Source: Trichomonas tenax (Eukaryota > Parabasalia > Trichomonadida > Trichomonadidae). Taken from it: 16,821 nt of DNA. Positions 1 through 7,012 of the stretch are shown piece by piece. The stretch covers positions 1 to 16,821 of the forward strand of contig JALKBU010001097.1 in the NCBI GenBank assembly GCA_023091735.1. The letters are read 5' to 3'. The position numbers and the translations under genes are program-made. How positions within the stretch are numbered: the first letter of the stretch is position 1; each line of letters opens with the position of its first letter. The notes under the pieces were generated by a model. The model was not told where the DNA came from and did no database searches. It saw nothing but the letters and a program-made list of their open reading frames with translations.

Positions 1-212
1 CCGTCATATTTATATGTCATTTCTGAATTACAATTTTCATATTCAGATATTAATTCACAGTTTTGTTTTCTAAATTGTTCTTTAACCCATTCAGGATTTA
101 ATCCATGCCCTAATCGTTGAGGTATGGCGTGGTTTTCATTTTCTTGATTTTTAATGTTTTCCATAGACTTTTTGATGTATTTATTCATTAGCTCAGGTTG
201 AATCGTTACCAT
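1..212 (-). CDS. Partial gene of a repeated trichomonad protein family, runs off left edge
   Basis: An open frame starts at ATG 212 on the minus strand and is still open at base 1, giving the first 70 residues. The start is hydrophilic (Met, Lys and Asn rich). It is followed by a segment of the form W-V-K-x-Q-F...N-C-E-L-I-S-E-Y-x-N...M-x-Y-K-Y-D-G. That segment resembles the short repeats found in multicopy trichomonad proteins and, loosely, the DUF723-like repeats found beside homing-type nucleases. This family reading is from memory of the pattern and no catalytic part is in view. The gene faces out of the window, and AT-rich DNA precedes it. It probably belongs to a mobile or repeated element rather than to the host gene block. 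Function unknown. Confidence 0.5.
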   Translation of the reverse strand, partial: MVTIQPELMNKYIKKSMENIKNQENENHAIPQRLGHGLNPEWVKEQFRKQNCELISEYENCNSEMTYKYD

Positions 213-318
213 CTATATATAGTTGTTTTTTTTTACTTATTAAAAATTAAATAATAAAAAATTAACTTAGTTTTTCCCACTATATATATTAGTTATTGTC
301 CCCACTATATATAGTTAC
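211..318. repeat. Short tandem TATATA-containing repeats
   Basis: A unit beginning cccactatatata occurs at 276-300 and again at 301-318, so the two copies are head to tail with a period of 25 bases. A weaker third copy (atctatatatagttg) is at 211-225. They sit between the outward-facing partial gene and the broken frame at 305-616, in DNA otherwise made of A/T runs. They could mark an element edge or be simple sequence expansion. Confidence 0.5.
256..275 (-). repeat. Left copy of a 20-base inverted repeat
   Basis: The minus strand here reads AAAAACTAAGTTAATTTTTT. The identical 20 bases are on the plus strand at 15603-15622. In both places the repeat precedes an outward-facing small gene (ATG at 212 on the minus strand, ATG at 15647 on the plus strand) at the border between host-type and element-type DNA. 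It may be part of a terminal repeat, a shared promoter of a mobile-element gene family, or low-complexity coincidence. Confidence 0.45.
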
Positions 319-616
319 AAATTTTGACAACCAGCCCCCAAACATATACTACTGAGATCACTGCCTTTAGTCTCCTTATATTAAGCAAGGACTCCAAGAT
401 CAGAACGGATGTCCGATAAGATGATAAGAATGATGTATCTTGCAGCATTTGCATGATTGACCGGCAAAAGCAAGATTCGCTTCTATTATGGATAATTTCC
501 TCCTAATCAAAGGGTGTCTGCTCTGATGATGTCATCTTTTCGATGTGCCCATCGGTCAACTCATCAATCAACAGCATTTTCTGTCGCTGCAAGAACACCA
601 TTGCTGAATTAGTCAT
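305..616 (-). pseudogene. Broken reading frame with one internal TAG
   Basis: Read from ATG 616 on the minus strand, the frame is open for 103 codons except for a single TAG at codon 38 (503-505), and it ends at TAG 305-307. The first 37 residues (start MTNSAMVFLQRQKM) and the residues after the stop look like ordinary protein, mixed in composition and richer in G+C than the flanks. This suggests a short gene or gene fragment with one nonsense change. I do not recognise the family. It begins 43 bases past the stop of the acyltransferase gene on the same strand. A chance open frame is possible. Confidence 0.35.
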
Positions 617-658
617 CAATCAGTAATAGATAATTCATAAACTAACAAACACTTTTTA

Positions 659-1615
659 TTATTCTTCAACGTGACGCATTCTTGGGTACTTATTATATCC
701 AATAAGGAGTTCGCCATTTGGGATGTTGCGGAAAGGAGGAACTGGAAAAATCCAAAGGACTTTGCAGTGTCTATCTCCACAGGTATCAACCATATTCTCG
801 CTGCATCCTTTATCATAAGCACTAACATCAATATTATTCCAATCTTCCCATGACGTCTTATTCTGACATGCAGATTGAAGTCCAGTCCAGCAAAAGCTGA
901 AAGTCAGGAAGAAGAAGTTCACGGAGAGGATAACCATGATTAGTGTTAATATCGATGGAAGATTCATCTTAGATATATTCGAGAACGCAGAATATAAAAC
1001 TTTCCATGCAGTTCCAATGTAGAAACTGTTATATAGAACTCCATAAATATTAAACAAAATAAATAACTTAAAGTTTCGCTTGCCGATCCATGTTGCAGTC
1101 CAACCGCAGAAATGGTCTGGTCTAATAACAAGCCTTCTTGCAGACTTTGATAAAATACATCGCGGTGGCATTTCTGATTCATGAGTCCACTTGAATTGTT
1201 CTTTCGTGCTGATAATTCCATCATATGGACACTTAATCATTCGATTTGGATCTTCTTGGACATCATATGGATATTTTGGATTAACTGCTGCATAAAATGG
1301 GAAATATCCAGGTCCTGTCTTGATTGTCATGACGTATGATGAGAACCAGAGAATATAAATTAATATCATAATCGGAATAAAAACTTTATAGCATAAAGAT
1401 CCCCAGACTATGGGAAGTGCGTATATATAAACGATCAGTGATAATGTCATCAAAATCAAGACAAAAGAAGGCATACAATATGAAGTTTCCCATTCAACAA
1501 TGAAATGCGCTCTTGTCTCCGGATAATTAACGCATTTGCAGCAGCAACACTCGGATTCTTCGTAATTTGAGAGTCCTGGAAAACCTTCAATCAAAGTTTC
1601 GTTTTGCTCATTCAT
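659..1615 (-). CDS. DHHC-type protein S-acyltransferase with DHFC active site and lost zinc ligands
   Basis: This 318-residue membrane protein matches the DHHC palmitoyltransferase family, which attaches fatty acids to cysteines of membrane-associated proteins at Golgi, ER or plasma membrane. Four membrane segments lie near residues 50-70, 76-98, 184-204 and 221-245. After the second comes GPG (102-104), the family's DPG-type motif. The core runs from PPR at 150-152 to DHFC at 167-170, with exactly the family spacing. C170 would be the acyl-accepting cysteine. After the fourth segment, NKTSWE (252-257) fits the N-x-TTxE motif, followed by the usual Y-D-x-G...N...W..P tail. The second His of DHHC is Phe, which recalls the DHYC of yeast Akr1. 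Nearly all Cys and His ligands of the two zinc sites are replaced. A Cys cluster (CCCCKC, 23-28) near the N-terminus could itself be acylated. The start ATG is the only sensible one, and TAAA follows directly after the stop. Confidence 0.85.
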   Translation of the reverse strand: MNEQNETLIEGFPGLSNYEESECCCCKCVNYPETRAHFIVEWETSYCMPSFVLILMTLSLIVYIYALPIVWGSLCYKVFIPIMILIYILWFSSYVMTIKTGPGYFPFYAAVNPKYPYDVQEDPNRMIKCPYDGIISTKEQFKWTHESEMPPRCILSKSARRLVIRPDHFCGWTATWIGKRNFKLFILFNIYGVLYNSFYIGTAWKVLYSAFSNISKMNLPSILTLIMVILSVNFFFLTFSFCWTGLQSACQNKTSWEDWNNIDVSAYDKGCSENMVDTCGDRHCKVLWIFPVPPFRNIPNGELLIGYNKYPRMRHVEE

Positions 1616-1617
1616 TG

Positions 1618-1629
1618 AATGAAAAGTGA
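1618..1629 (-). promoter_or_regulatory. Candidate initiator motifs of the acyltransferase gene
   Basis: On the minus strand, TCACT (1629-1625) and TCATT (1622-1618) both fit the trichomonad initiator TCA(+1)(C/T)(A/T). They would give 5' leaders of about 12 and 5 bases before ATG 1615, which is the normal range in Trichomonas vaginalis. The motif match is seen in the sequence; use as a start site is inferred. Confidence 0.5.
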
Positions 1630-2011
1630 CGAATTAACATTTTTATAAGAACTCCTTGCATCGAAGGCAAACAAAAGCGAGATCTGCTTATGCTATGTTT
1701 CCAGAGAAGAAAGAAGGATATGATATTAACTTGTTGATGATGGTAGTGCTTTCCTCGGCCAAGTTAACACAATGTTCAGGAGTTTGCTATATTTACTTTC
1801 ATTTTAATGTTAATTAATTAATATTAATATTCATAATATTAGCATTCAAATTAATGATTCTTTTCAAAAAATGAATTTTTTATCTGTATTATACTCCATT
1901 CATATTATCAATAAATATCCACGATTTCATTTTTCAAAATGTCTCTGTTTAAAGTCACAAAAAATAGAAAAGAAAGAAAAAATGCAAAAATATTTATAAT
2001 CAAAAATTAAA
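1630..2011. other. Intergenic region between divergent acyltransferase and Cdc7-like genes
   Basis: This stretch separates two divergent genes and must hold both promoters. The part at 1630-1800 has more balanced composition and includes a plus-strand frame of 40 codons from ATG 1695 that I cannot support as a gene. From 1800 to 2011 it is very AT-rich. A tiny upstream frame (ATG 1985, five codons) precedes the kinase. No clear initiator motif is seen there, the closest being TCAAA at 2000-2004. Confidence 0.5.
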
Positions 2012-2992
2012 ATGGCTGAAGCTCGGCCTCCGCCTTTGCTGAGCGACGCTGATTTCACAATTTTGGGAACGATTGGAACGGGGTCATTTTCGACGGTTGT
2101 CAAGGCGGTGAATAAAAAGGGACAAGAATTCGCGCTGAAAAAACTTTTTTGGAATAATTCTCCCGACAGAATCGTTAAAGAGCTTCAATGGCTCAACAAA
2201 CTTGATCACCCGAATATAGTTAAGATATATGCGTCATACAGAGATAAAGATCAAGCGACATTTGTGCTTGGTTATGTTCCACACACTTCATTTCGATCAC
2301 TACTACCGAACATCGACGGAAAAATGATAAAGCAGTACATGAGGGGTCTTTTGCATTCACTTCAGTATTTGCATTCATTGAATATCATCCACAGAGATGT
2401 GAAGCCTGCCAATTTTCTTTTTGATCCTGAAACAGGAAATGGATGTTTGATAGATTTCGGTCTGTGTGAAGAAAGTCCGAATCAAAATCATATTTTCCCT
2501 CAATCACAAGTTGATGTACCAGAAAACGACATTGATTTAAAATTTCCACAGATGTGCGGTAACAGACCGAAAATGCAAGCTAATAGAGCAGGTACGCGCG
2601 GTTTTCGTGCTCCTGAAGTTTTATTCGCATATCAATACCAAACAACAGCAATAGACATGTGGAGCACAGGCGTAGTTTTACTTTCGATACTTACGAAAAG
2701 ATATCCGTTCTTTAAATCACCCGATGACTTGACCTCACTCTGTGAAATTTCAACAATTATCGGAACAGCAAGATTACATGAAGCAGCACGAATATGTGGT
2801 CGCAAATTACATTTCCCACGCGAGCATGAAGGATTTCCATTCCAAGATTTGGTCAAAAAGCTTAATCCTTACTTTGATGAAATGGGATGTGATGATTCTG
2901 TGTTCGATCTTCTATCCAGGCTAATGGATCCTAATCCATTCACAAGGATTTTGGCCGATGGAGCTCTCAATCATCCTTTCGTCAAAGAATGA
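2012..2992 (+). CDS. CDC7: Cdc7-family serine/threonine protein kinase
   Basis: The 326-residue protein is a complete kinase domain of the Cdc7 (DDK) family, which with its Dbf4 partner phosphorylates MCM helicase subunits to fire replication origins in the nucleus. Visible landmarks are the glycine loop GTGSFS (22-27), ATP-binding Lys in ALKK (43 or 44), Glu57, the catalytic loop HRDVKPANF (127-135), DFG (148-150) and GTRGFRAPEVL (194-204). The stretch TTAIDMWSTGV with Y-P-F-F-K-S-P-D-D-L-T (211-241) is highly characteristic of Cdc7 rather than other kinases. Between DFG and the activation-loop end is a kinase insert of about 40 residues. The other large inserts of animal Cdc7 are short or absent, so the protein is compact. 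No Dbf4 gene is in view. The ATG is preceded by an in-frame-independent five-codon upstream frame. Family assignment is firm; regulation by a Dbf4-like subunit is inferred. Confidence 0.92.
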   Translation: MAEARPPPLLSDADFTILGTIGTGSFSTVVKAVNKKGQEFALKKLFWNNSPDRIVKELQWLNKLDHPNIVKIYASYRDKDQATFVLGYVPHTSFRSLLPNIDGKMIKQYMRGLLHSLQYLHSLNIIHRDVKPANFLFDPETGNGCLIDFGLCEESPNQNHIFPQSQVDVPENDIDLKFPQMCGNRPKMQANRAGTRGFRAPEVLFAYQYQTTAIDMWSTGVVLLSILTKRYPFFKSPDDLTSLCEISTIIGTARLHEAARICGRKLHFPREHEGFPFQDLVKKLNPYFDEMGCDDSVFDLLSRLMDPNPFTRILADGALNHPFVKE

Positions 2993-3200
2993 TTTTGTTA
3001 TAGATTTATTTATAAATTGTTATGAATATTAGTGTTATATATTATCTTATTCATGTTTTTGTAGATTATAATAAAGTGTTCTCTCTTATATATCATTCCT
3101 CTCGTGTTTTTGAAAGAAGAATATTTCAAAATATGACATGTAAAATTATTTACATTACATACATCGAATTCTTGTATTTTGGCACTTTTTGTTGATTAAA

Positions 3201-4925
3201 ATGCGTTCTTCAACGGGGAAAACTTTTTCTCTGCAAGAATTTGGAATTTTAAATTCTACACCAAAGAGATATCGTTCTAATGGAAAAATTGACGATCTCT
3301 TACATGATGGAACTGCTTTATTAAAATTAACAACTCCAGCAAAATACGTTTATTCACAAGAAGGTACTCTCCTCAAATCACTTGATGGAATTCCTTCAGG
3401 CTCCACACTTTATTTATCCATAAAAAGACAATCTTCACAAAAGAAATTATCAATTCCTTCAAAACAAGAATTTTCATCAATCGAAACATCAAACACGATG
3501 GAGCGATCAATTGATGTTGAAGATGATGAAGCAATCAGCATCGATCTTAATTCCCCTAAAATTAGTCCACAAAGTTCTTCATTTTCCACGCCGTCAAAGT
3601 TTTCCGATACTTCTTCAAGAACTTCTTCGATTTCTGCTTCTCCGAAATCTAAATCTCCGATTAAATTTTCACCAGAAAAAGCTTTGATTCCAGAAGTTAA
3701 GGAATCACCTTACGTTAGATACCATCAATTACTTATCAACTTACCAGGAACAACAGAAGATCATTTAATTTATTCAATGTTATCAGCTTACACAACAGTT
3801 CCTCCAGAGCACAGACCTAATTCTACAAAGTACCAATCTCTCGAAGAATTACTTAGAACTGCTCAACACAAATTATTCGAAAAATTACTTGTTTCTGAGC
3901 TAATTGCACCAATCAGTGCTGATAGCATTGTTAATCAGCCCGTTTACAACAAATGCTACGAAATTCTTGACGAAAAAACGATTGATCAAATTAAATTAGC
4001 AATTTTAGGACCAACACGCTGTGGAAAAACAGTTGTTCTTCACTCATTAGCAGAACTATTCTACAGAAAAGTCCAAATTTGTGACTCTGCTGATACAGTT
4101 TTCATGTTTCTACTCAATGTCCAAAAATATGTTGATATGATTAAAAATGGAGAGACAGAAAACTTTTACAAGATTATCATGAGGATTCTTTTCGACTCGT
4201 TGCTGTTTGCACGCTTCCAGATTTGGAATTTGTATCAGCAAATCAAAGAATGGTTCTTCTGCATTCCTATGGTTGGTTCTCTTCTTTCCATTCCAAAAGG
4301 GATCGAAAGCTGTCCATTCATCAATGCACAGCTCATGAGAAAGGTTGGAAAGCAACTTCACAATGTGATGCATAACAACTTAATTCCACCAGCTGAAGTA
4401 TTCTCCGCAATTTTAACAAGCATCCCTGAATTTGCTAAAATATTCCAATTTGAGACAACTTGTTTCATTCTCGATCACGTTTGTGAAACACAGAACAACT
4501 TTTCAGTATCTCTCGCAAACGCAATTGGAAACTCTCCATATATAGTATCAGGAATTGAGGATTCTAAGTTCAAGACGAACTTCAAGAAAGATTTTACGCC
4601 AATTATCATCGAAAACTTTATCGAAATGGAGGACAATCGTAGAATCAATTTCCTTAACTACTCAATATCTATAAAGGACTGCAATGGACTCCCAGGAGCA
4701 ATTCATCTATTCGATGAAGCCGCAAAAGCAGCAGAACAAGTAATATCACAAAAGAAACTCGGAATGATCTTCCAAAGCAGATCTGCGTCATATTCAACAA
4801 CAATTGCTTGTCAGAAACTCCTTTTGCTGTGTGACTGCATCAAAGAATCAAGTCCTAACAAAGAATTCCTTTCAGCGATGAATGATTTAAGTAAAGGAAA
4901 CGTCAAAATCACTCTTGAAAATTAG
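3201..4925 (+). CDS. Unrecognised P-loop protein with doublecortin-like N-terminus
   Basis: From ATG 3201 the protein has 574 residues. A TTG four codons upstream extends the frame but is not a likely eukaryotic start. Residues 1-78 resemble a doublecortin/ubiquitin-like fold, especially the Y-S-Q-E-G-T-x-L-K-S-L-D-G-I-P-S-G-S-T-L-Y-x-S pattern near 51-74. Residues about 80-170 are Ser/Thr/Pro/Lys rich and probably disordered. A folded region follows, with a Walker A motif GPTRCGKT (270-277) and a possible Walker B strand T-C-F-I-L-D-H (about 420). The C-terminal part looks like the helical half of a STAND/AAA-type NTPase. If these readings hold, it would be a nucleotide-switch protein with a tubulin- or partner-binding head. 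I do not recognise a named family. GCACTT 14-20 bases before the ATG is a near match to the initiator. The stop overlaps that of the convergent TMCO1 gene. Confidence 0.75.
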   Translation: MRSSTGKTFSLQEFGILNSTPKRYRSNGKIDDLLHDGTALLKLTTPAKYVYSQEGTLLKSLDGIPSGSTLYLSIKRQSSQKKLSIPSKQEFSSIETSNTMERSIDVEDDEAISIDLNSPKISPQSSSFSTPSKFSDTSSRTSSISASPKSKSPIKFSPEKALIPEVKESPYVRYHQLLINLPGTTEDHLIYSMLSAYTTVPPEHRPNSTKYQSLEELLRTAQHKLFEKLLVSELIAPISADSIVNQPVYNKCYEILDEKTIDQIKLAILGPTRCGKTVVLHSLAELFYRKVQICDSADTVFMFLLNVQKYVDMIKNGETENFYKIIMRILFDSLLFARFQIWNLYQQIKEWFFCIPMVGSLLSIPKGIESCPFINAQLMRKVGKQLHNVMHNNLIPPAEVFSAILTSIPEFAKIFQFETTCFILDHVCETQNNFSVSLANAIGNSPYIVSGIEDSKFKTNFKKDFTPIIIENFIEMEDNRRINFLNYSISIKDCNGLPGAIHLFDEAAKAAEQVISQKKLGMIFQSRSASYSTTIACQKLLLLCDCIKESSPNKEFLSAMNDLSKGNVKITLEN

Positions 4926-5500
4926 AATATGTTATAAAAATCAATGTTTGTTTTAAAATATAACAAGTCTTTATATATAGAGTTATTGCATAGGCATTTG
5001 ATTGAAAACTCCGCCAAACATTCCGCTGCTTTCAAAAACATATTTAGAAGGAAGTAAACACACGAGAAAGATCCTTCAGTGTAGTCTTCGCCATCGAGAT
5101 TTCTATGTGTTATTTTGTTAATTGGCCACGAAACGCTGAATGGCAATTTTAAGCAAACTTTCATCTCGAAGTAAGAGCCCAAAATGTAATTAAATATGAA
5201 CATAGACAACGATAGAGCTGTGTTTATGAACATTGTTGATCGTTGAACTTCATCTTTAAGTATTTGGAGTTCGATTCTTAATTTATTCAATCGCTTTGAT
5301 TCTTTCTTTCCTTGTGAATCTTTGTCTAATTCTTGTTTTTCTGCCTCTTTGATTTCTTTCTCTTTTAATCTAAACTTTTTAATACTTTCTCTAACTTTTG
5401 GACGCCTAAATATGAGAACCCACTGCACAAAAGTGCTCAGAGATAGACTCAGTAAAGTCGCCAATAGCACATAGCAAAGATTCTGCACAATCTCTGTCAC
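4922..5500 (-). CDS. TMCO1: TMCO1-type ER calcium load-activated calcium channel, non-ATG start
   Basis: The 192-residue product matches TMCO1 (DUF106/EMC3/Get1 superfamily), an ER membrane protein that lets calcium leak out of overfilled ER and also joins the multipass translocon. It has a first membrane helix (8-30) ending in QWVLIFRR, a long charged coiled coil (35-88), a second helix (91-112), and the signature KLPFSVSW...ITHRNLDGEDYTEGSF (118-145), followed by a third helix. KLPF, the HRNL-G-D/E-D pattern and a 33-residue run before the RR all align with animal TMCO1. The frame begins at GTG 5500, just where the animal protein starts. An in-frame TAA lies six codons upstream, and the next ATG is only at residue 90, inside the fold. 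So the start is non-ATG, has been lost, or lies in an unseen first exon. The 3' end overlaps the stop of the convergent P-loop gene. Confidence 0.88.
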   Translation of the reverse strand: MTEIVQNLCYVLLATLLSLSLSTFVQWVLIFRRPKVRESIKKFRLKEKEIKEAEKQELDKDSQGKKESKRLNKLRIELQILKDEVQRSTMFINTALSLSMFIFNYILGSYFEMKVCLKLPFSVSWPINKITHRNLDGEDYTEGSFSCVYFLLNMFLKAAECLAEFSIKCLCNNSIYKDLLYFKTNIDFYNIF

Positions 5501-5505
5501 TATGA
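5501..5505 (-). promoter_or_regulatory. Candidate initiator TCATA abutting the GTG start of TMCO1
   Basis: The minus strand reads TCATA immediately followed by GTG, fitting TCA(+1)(C/T)(A/T). If used, the leader would be only three bases, and the mRNA would contain no ATG before codon 90. This supports transcription starting at this place but sharpens the start-codon problem. Confidence 0.35.
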
Positions 5506-5545
5506 TAAAAAATTAAAAAAATAACGATAGAAAATTTTGTTTATT

Positions 5546-5815
5546 CTAACATTTTGTCATTTTACGTGACAAATTATTTTTGGCATCAGGGATAACAATA
5601 AAAGGACTAATATTTATAAATAGAAAAATCAGTAAATAATATCTAATTATCTTAAAGTCATTTATGCAAAATGAGTTATGAACAATATTATTTTTCGATA
5701 AAGATAAAATAGTGATACGAGCAAATTCATGGCCTTTGTTTCTTGCAATGATGTTTCCAGCTGGATCTGCGAACGGTTGGTCACCTGATAATGTAATAAT
5801 TCTGAAATCACTCAA
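5546..5815 (-). pseudogene. Orphan coding-like fragment
   Basis: A minus-strand frame of 89 codons has no ATG; it opens with TTG, and an in-frame TAA lies just upstream. The first 40 or so residues (about 5695-5815, starting SDFRIITLSGDQPFADP) look like real protein and use mixed codons. The remainder becomes AT-driven, rich in Ile, Phe, Leu and Asn. This is most simply a short remnant of a coding gene that has lost both ends. I do not recognise the family. It sits upstream of TMCO1 on the same strand and next to the decayed ankyrin region, so this interval appears to be a graveyard of gene pieces. Confidence 0.3.
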
Positions 5816-6010
5816 AAATGAAGTTTATTAGCTTTTGAAAAAAGATTATGACATTGTTCTTTATTGTACAATGAACATTGACATGTTTTACAAAGCCTAA
5901 CATATATATTTCTTAAGGATATTGCATAATAGGAATGATGTTAATTTAAGATGATTGCCCAAAAATTTTTGATATGTTAAGAAGAGTCAAAATCGAAAAA
6001 CAAAATCACA
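5816..6010. other. AT-rich gap, no gene seen
   Basis: No supported reading frame is present. A perfect ten-base palindrome ATTGTACAAT (5863-5872) lies between TGTTC and GAACA arms and could form a small hairpin, but no function is evident. Confidence 0.4.
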
Positions 6011-6431
6011 TCAAAGGAAGTGAACAATTTTGAAAGATCTCATTTCAATGGCAATTGATAGTGGAGATTTATATCCTAATGACGATAAAATGTAAATGAT
6101 TGATATCATATCATTATGATGATAAAATGTAAATGATTGATTTAATATCATAATGATAAAGCGTGAATGATTCATTATTTCCATGTTGATCAGATGCTTT
6201 ACTGTAAGATTTATTAATATCGAATTTGAAACATATGCTATTGAGAGCAATCTTGAGGTCTTCATTCCGATGTGTACAATCAAAGTTTTGATGGTCATGA
6301 ACCATTTTAAAAAGATTTGAATATTCTAAAATGTATTTTGGGCGTTTAGATGAAGCATAGTCAATGAGAAATCCAATCAATACACGATTGACGGTAGCTT
6401 CTTTAAGTTTATCACACATATCAAAAGGCAT
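6011..6431 (-). pseudogene. Decayed ankyrin-family gene, copy B
   Basis: From ATG 6431 a frame gives about 85 residues of a plausible N-terminal module (start MPFDMCDKLKEA, later K-M-V-H-D-H-Q-N...L-N-S-I-C-F-K-F-D), then S-K-A-S-D-Q-H-G-N, the usual lead-in to ankyrin repeats. The frame then runs into an AT-rich repeat insert and stops at 6114. In another frame (6011-6298) the reading continues past the insert as L-G-Y-K-S-P-L-S-I-A-I-E-M-R-S, the helix pair of an ankyrin repeat, and ends at TGA 6011. The gene is therefore interrupted by a frameshifting repeat and has lost most ankyrin units. Its start lies only five bases beyond the stop of copy A, making a tandem pair. Confidence 0.6.
6079..6175. 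repeat. AT-rich tandem repeat inside ankyrin pseudogene B
   Basis: Units of about 37 bases of the form atga(c/t)gataaaatgtaaatgattgat...atatcat occur at 6079-6116 and 6117-6153, with a shorter degraded third unit to about 6175. The repeat interrupts the ankyrin reading frame. Related units occur in pseudogene A at 6525-6600. Confidence 0.6.
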
Positions 6432-6436
6432 AGTGT

Positions 6437-6986
6437 TTATTCAATAGCACCCTTGGATTTTAAGAATTTAACGATTTCAAGAGACTTTGTTTCTATTGCA
6501 ATTGTTAATGGCGATCTATATCACAATGATGATAAAATGTGAATGACTGATGTAATATCATAATAATAATAAAGTGTGAATGATTGATTAATTTCATGTT
6601 GTCATCAGCTCCATGATCAACTAGTTCGAGCGACTTTATTTCAATTGCAATTTTGCTTTTGTTTCCTCCTTTAACAGCATAAACGAGTGCTAGATTAGTT
6701 ATTTCACTTCCGAGTACTTTTATATACTTGAAACATTTTTCAGATGCATATTTACATCAATCAATGATAATTCAATTTCACCTTTTTGGTTATTATCAAA
6801 AGAGACTTTCACTACCTCACATTGTAGTTCTTGAATTTTGCCCCGCGCGACATTTGATGCTTTCCTTTCATATCGTCCTCAATATTCGAATTTAAAACCA
6901 AGGGAATTAAGAACATTATTTCGAGATTCATATTCAACATTTTGTTGCTCATGAATCATTAAAAGACTTGTAATGAGTATTGACAT
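6437..6986 (-). pseudogene. Decayed ankyrin/DUF3447-family gene, copy A
   Basis: Pieces in three minus-strand frames read as one former gene. ATG 6986 opens 35 residues (start MSILITSLLMIHEQQ, ending L-N-S-L-G-F-K-F-E-Y), then TGA at 6879. A second frame gives G-E-I-E-L-S-L-I-D-V. A third gives YASEKCFKYIKV...TNLALVYAVKGGN, the characteristic DUF3447/ankyrin pattern, then S-L-E-L-V-D-H-G-A-D-D-N. After an AT-rich repeat, a frame reads SPLTIAIETKSLEIVKFL and stops at TAA 6437. The first piece aligns with the LFKMVHDHQN...LNSICFKFD part of copy B, so the two arose by duplication. Several frameshifts and stops show it is dead as written. Confidence 0.65.
6525..6600. repeat. AT-rich tandem repeat inside ankyrin pseudogene A
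   Basis: Two degenerate units, atgatgataaaatgtgaatg followed by aataataaagtgtgaatgattgatt, match the units at 6079-6175 in copy B. They occupy the same place relative to the ankyrin helix motif SPL(T/S)IAIE. The insert was therefore probably present before the duplication. Confidence 0.55.
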
Positions 6987-7012
6987 CGGTTGAAAGCAAA
7001 AAATATATATTT

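Noticed and set aside
616..831. 71-residue minus-strand frame overlapping the end of the acyltransferase gene
   Set aside because: It is an alternative frame of a well-supported membrane protein and shows no independent protein-like features.
1695..1817. 40-codon plus-strand frame upstream of the Cdc7-like kinase
   Set aside because: Short, with no initiator or conserved pattern; its balanced composition alone is not enough.
3189..3200. N-terminal extension of the P-loop protein from a TTG codon
   Set aside because: TTG is not an expected nuclear start in this lineage, and ATG 3201 lies four codons downstream.
5855..5880. Palindrome ATTGTACAAT with flanking TGTTC/GAACA as a possible operator or terminator hairpin
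   Set aside because: Isolated in A/T-rich DNA, with no gene or U-run placement that would give it a role.
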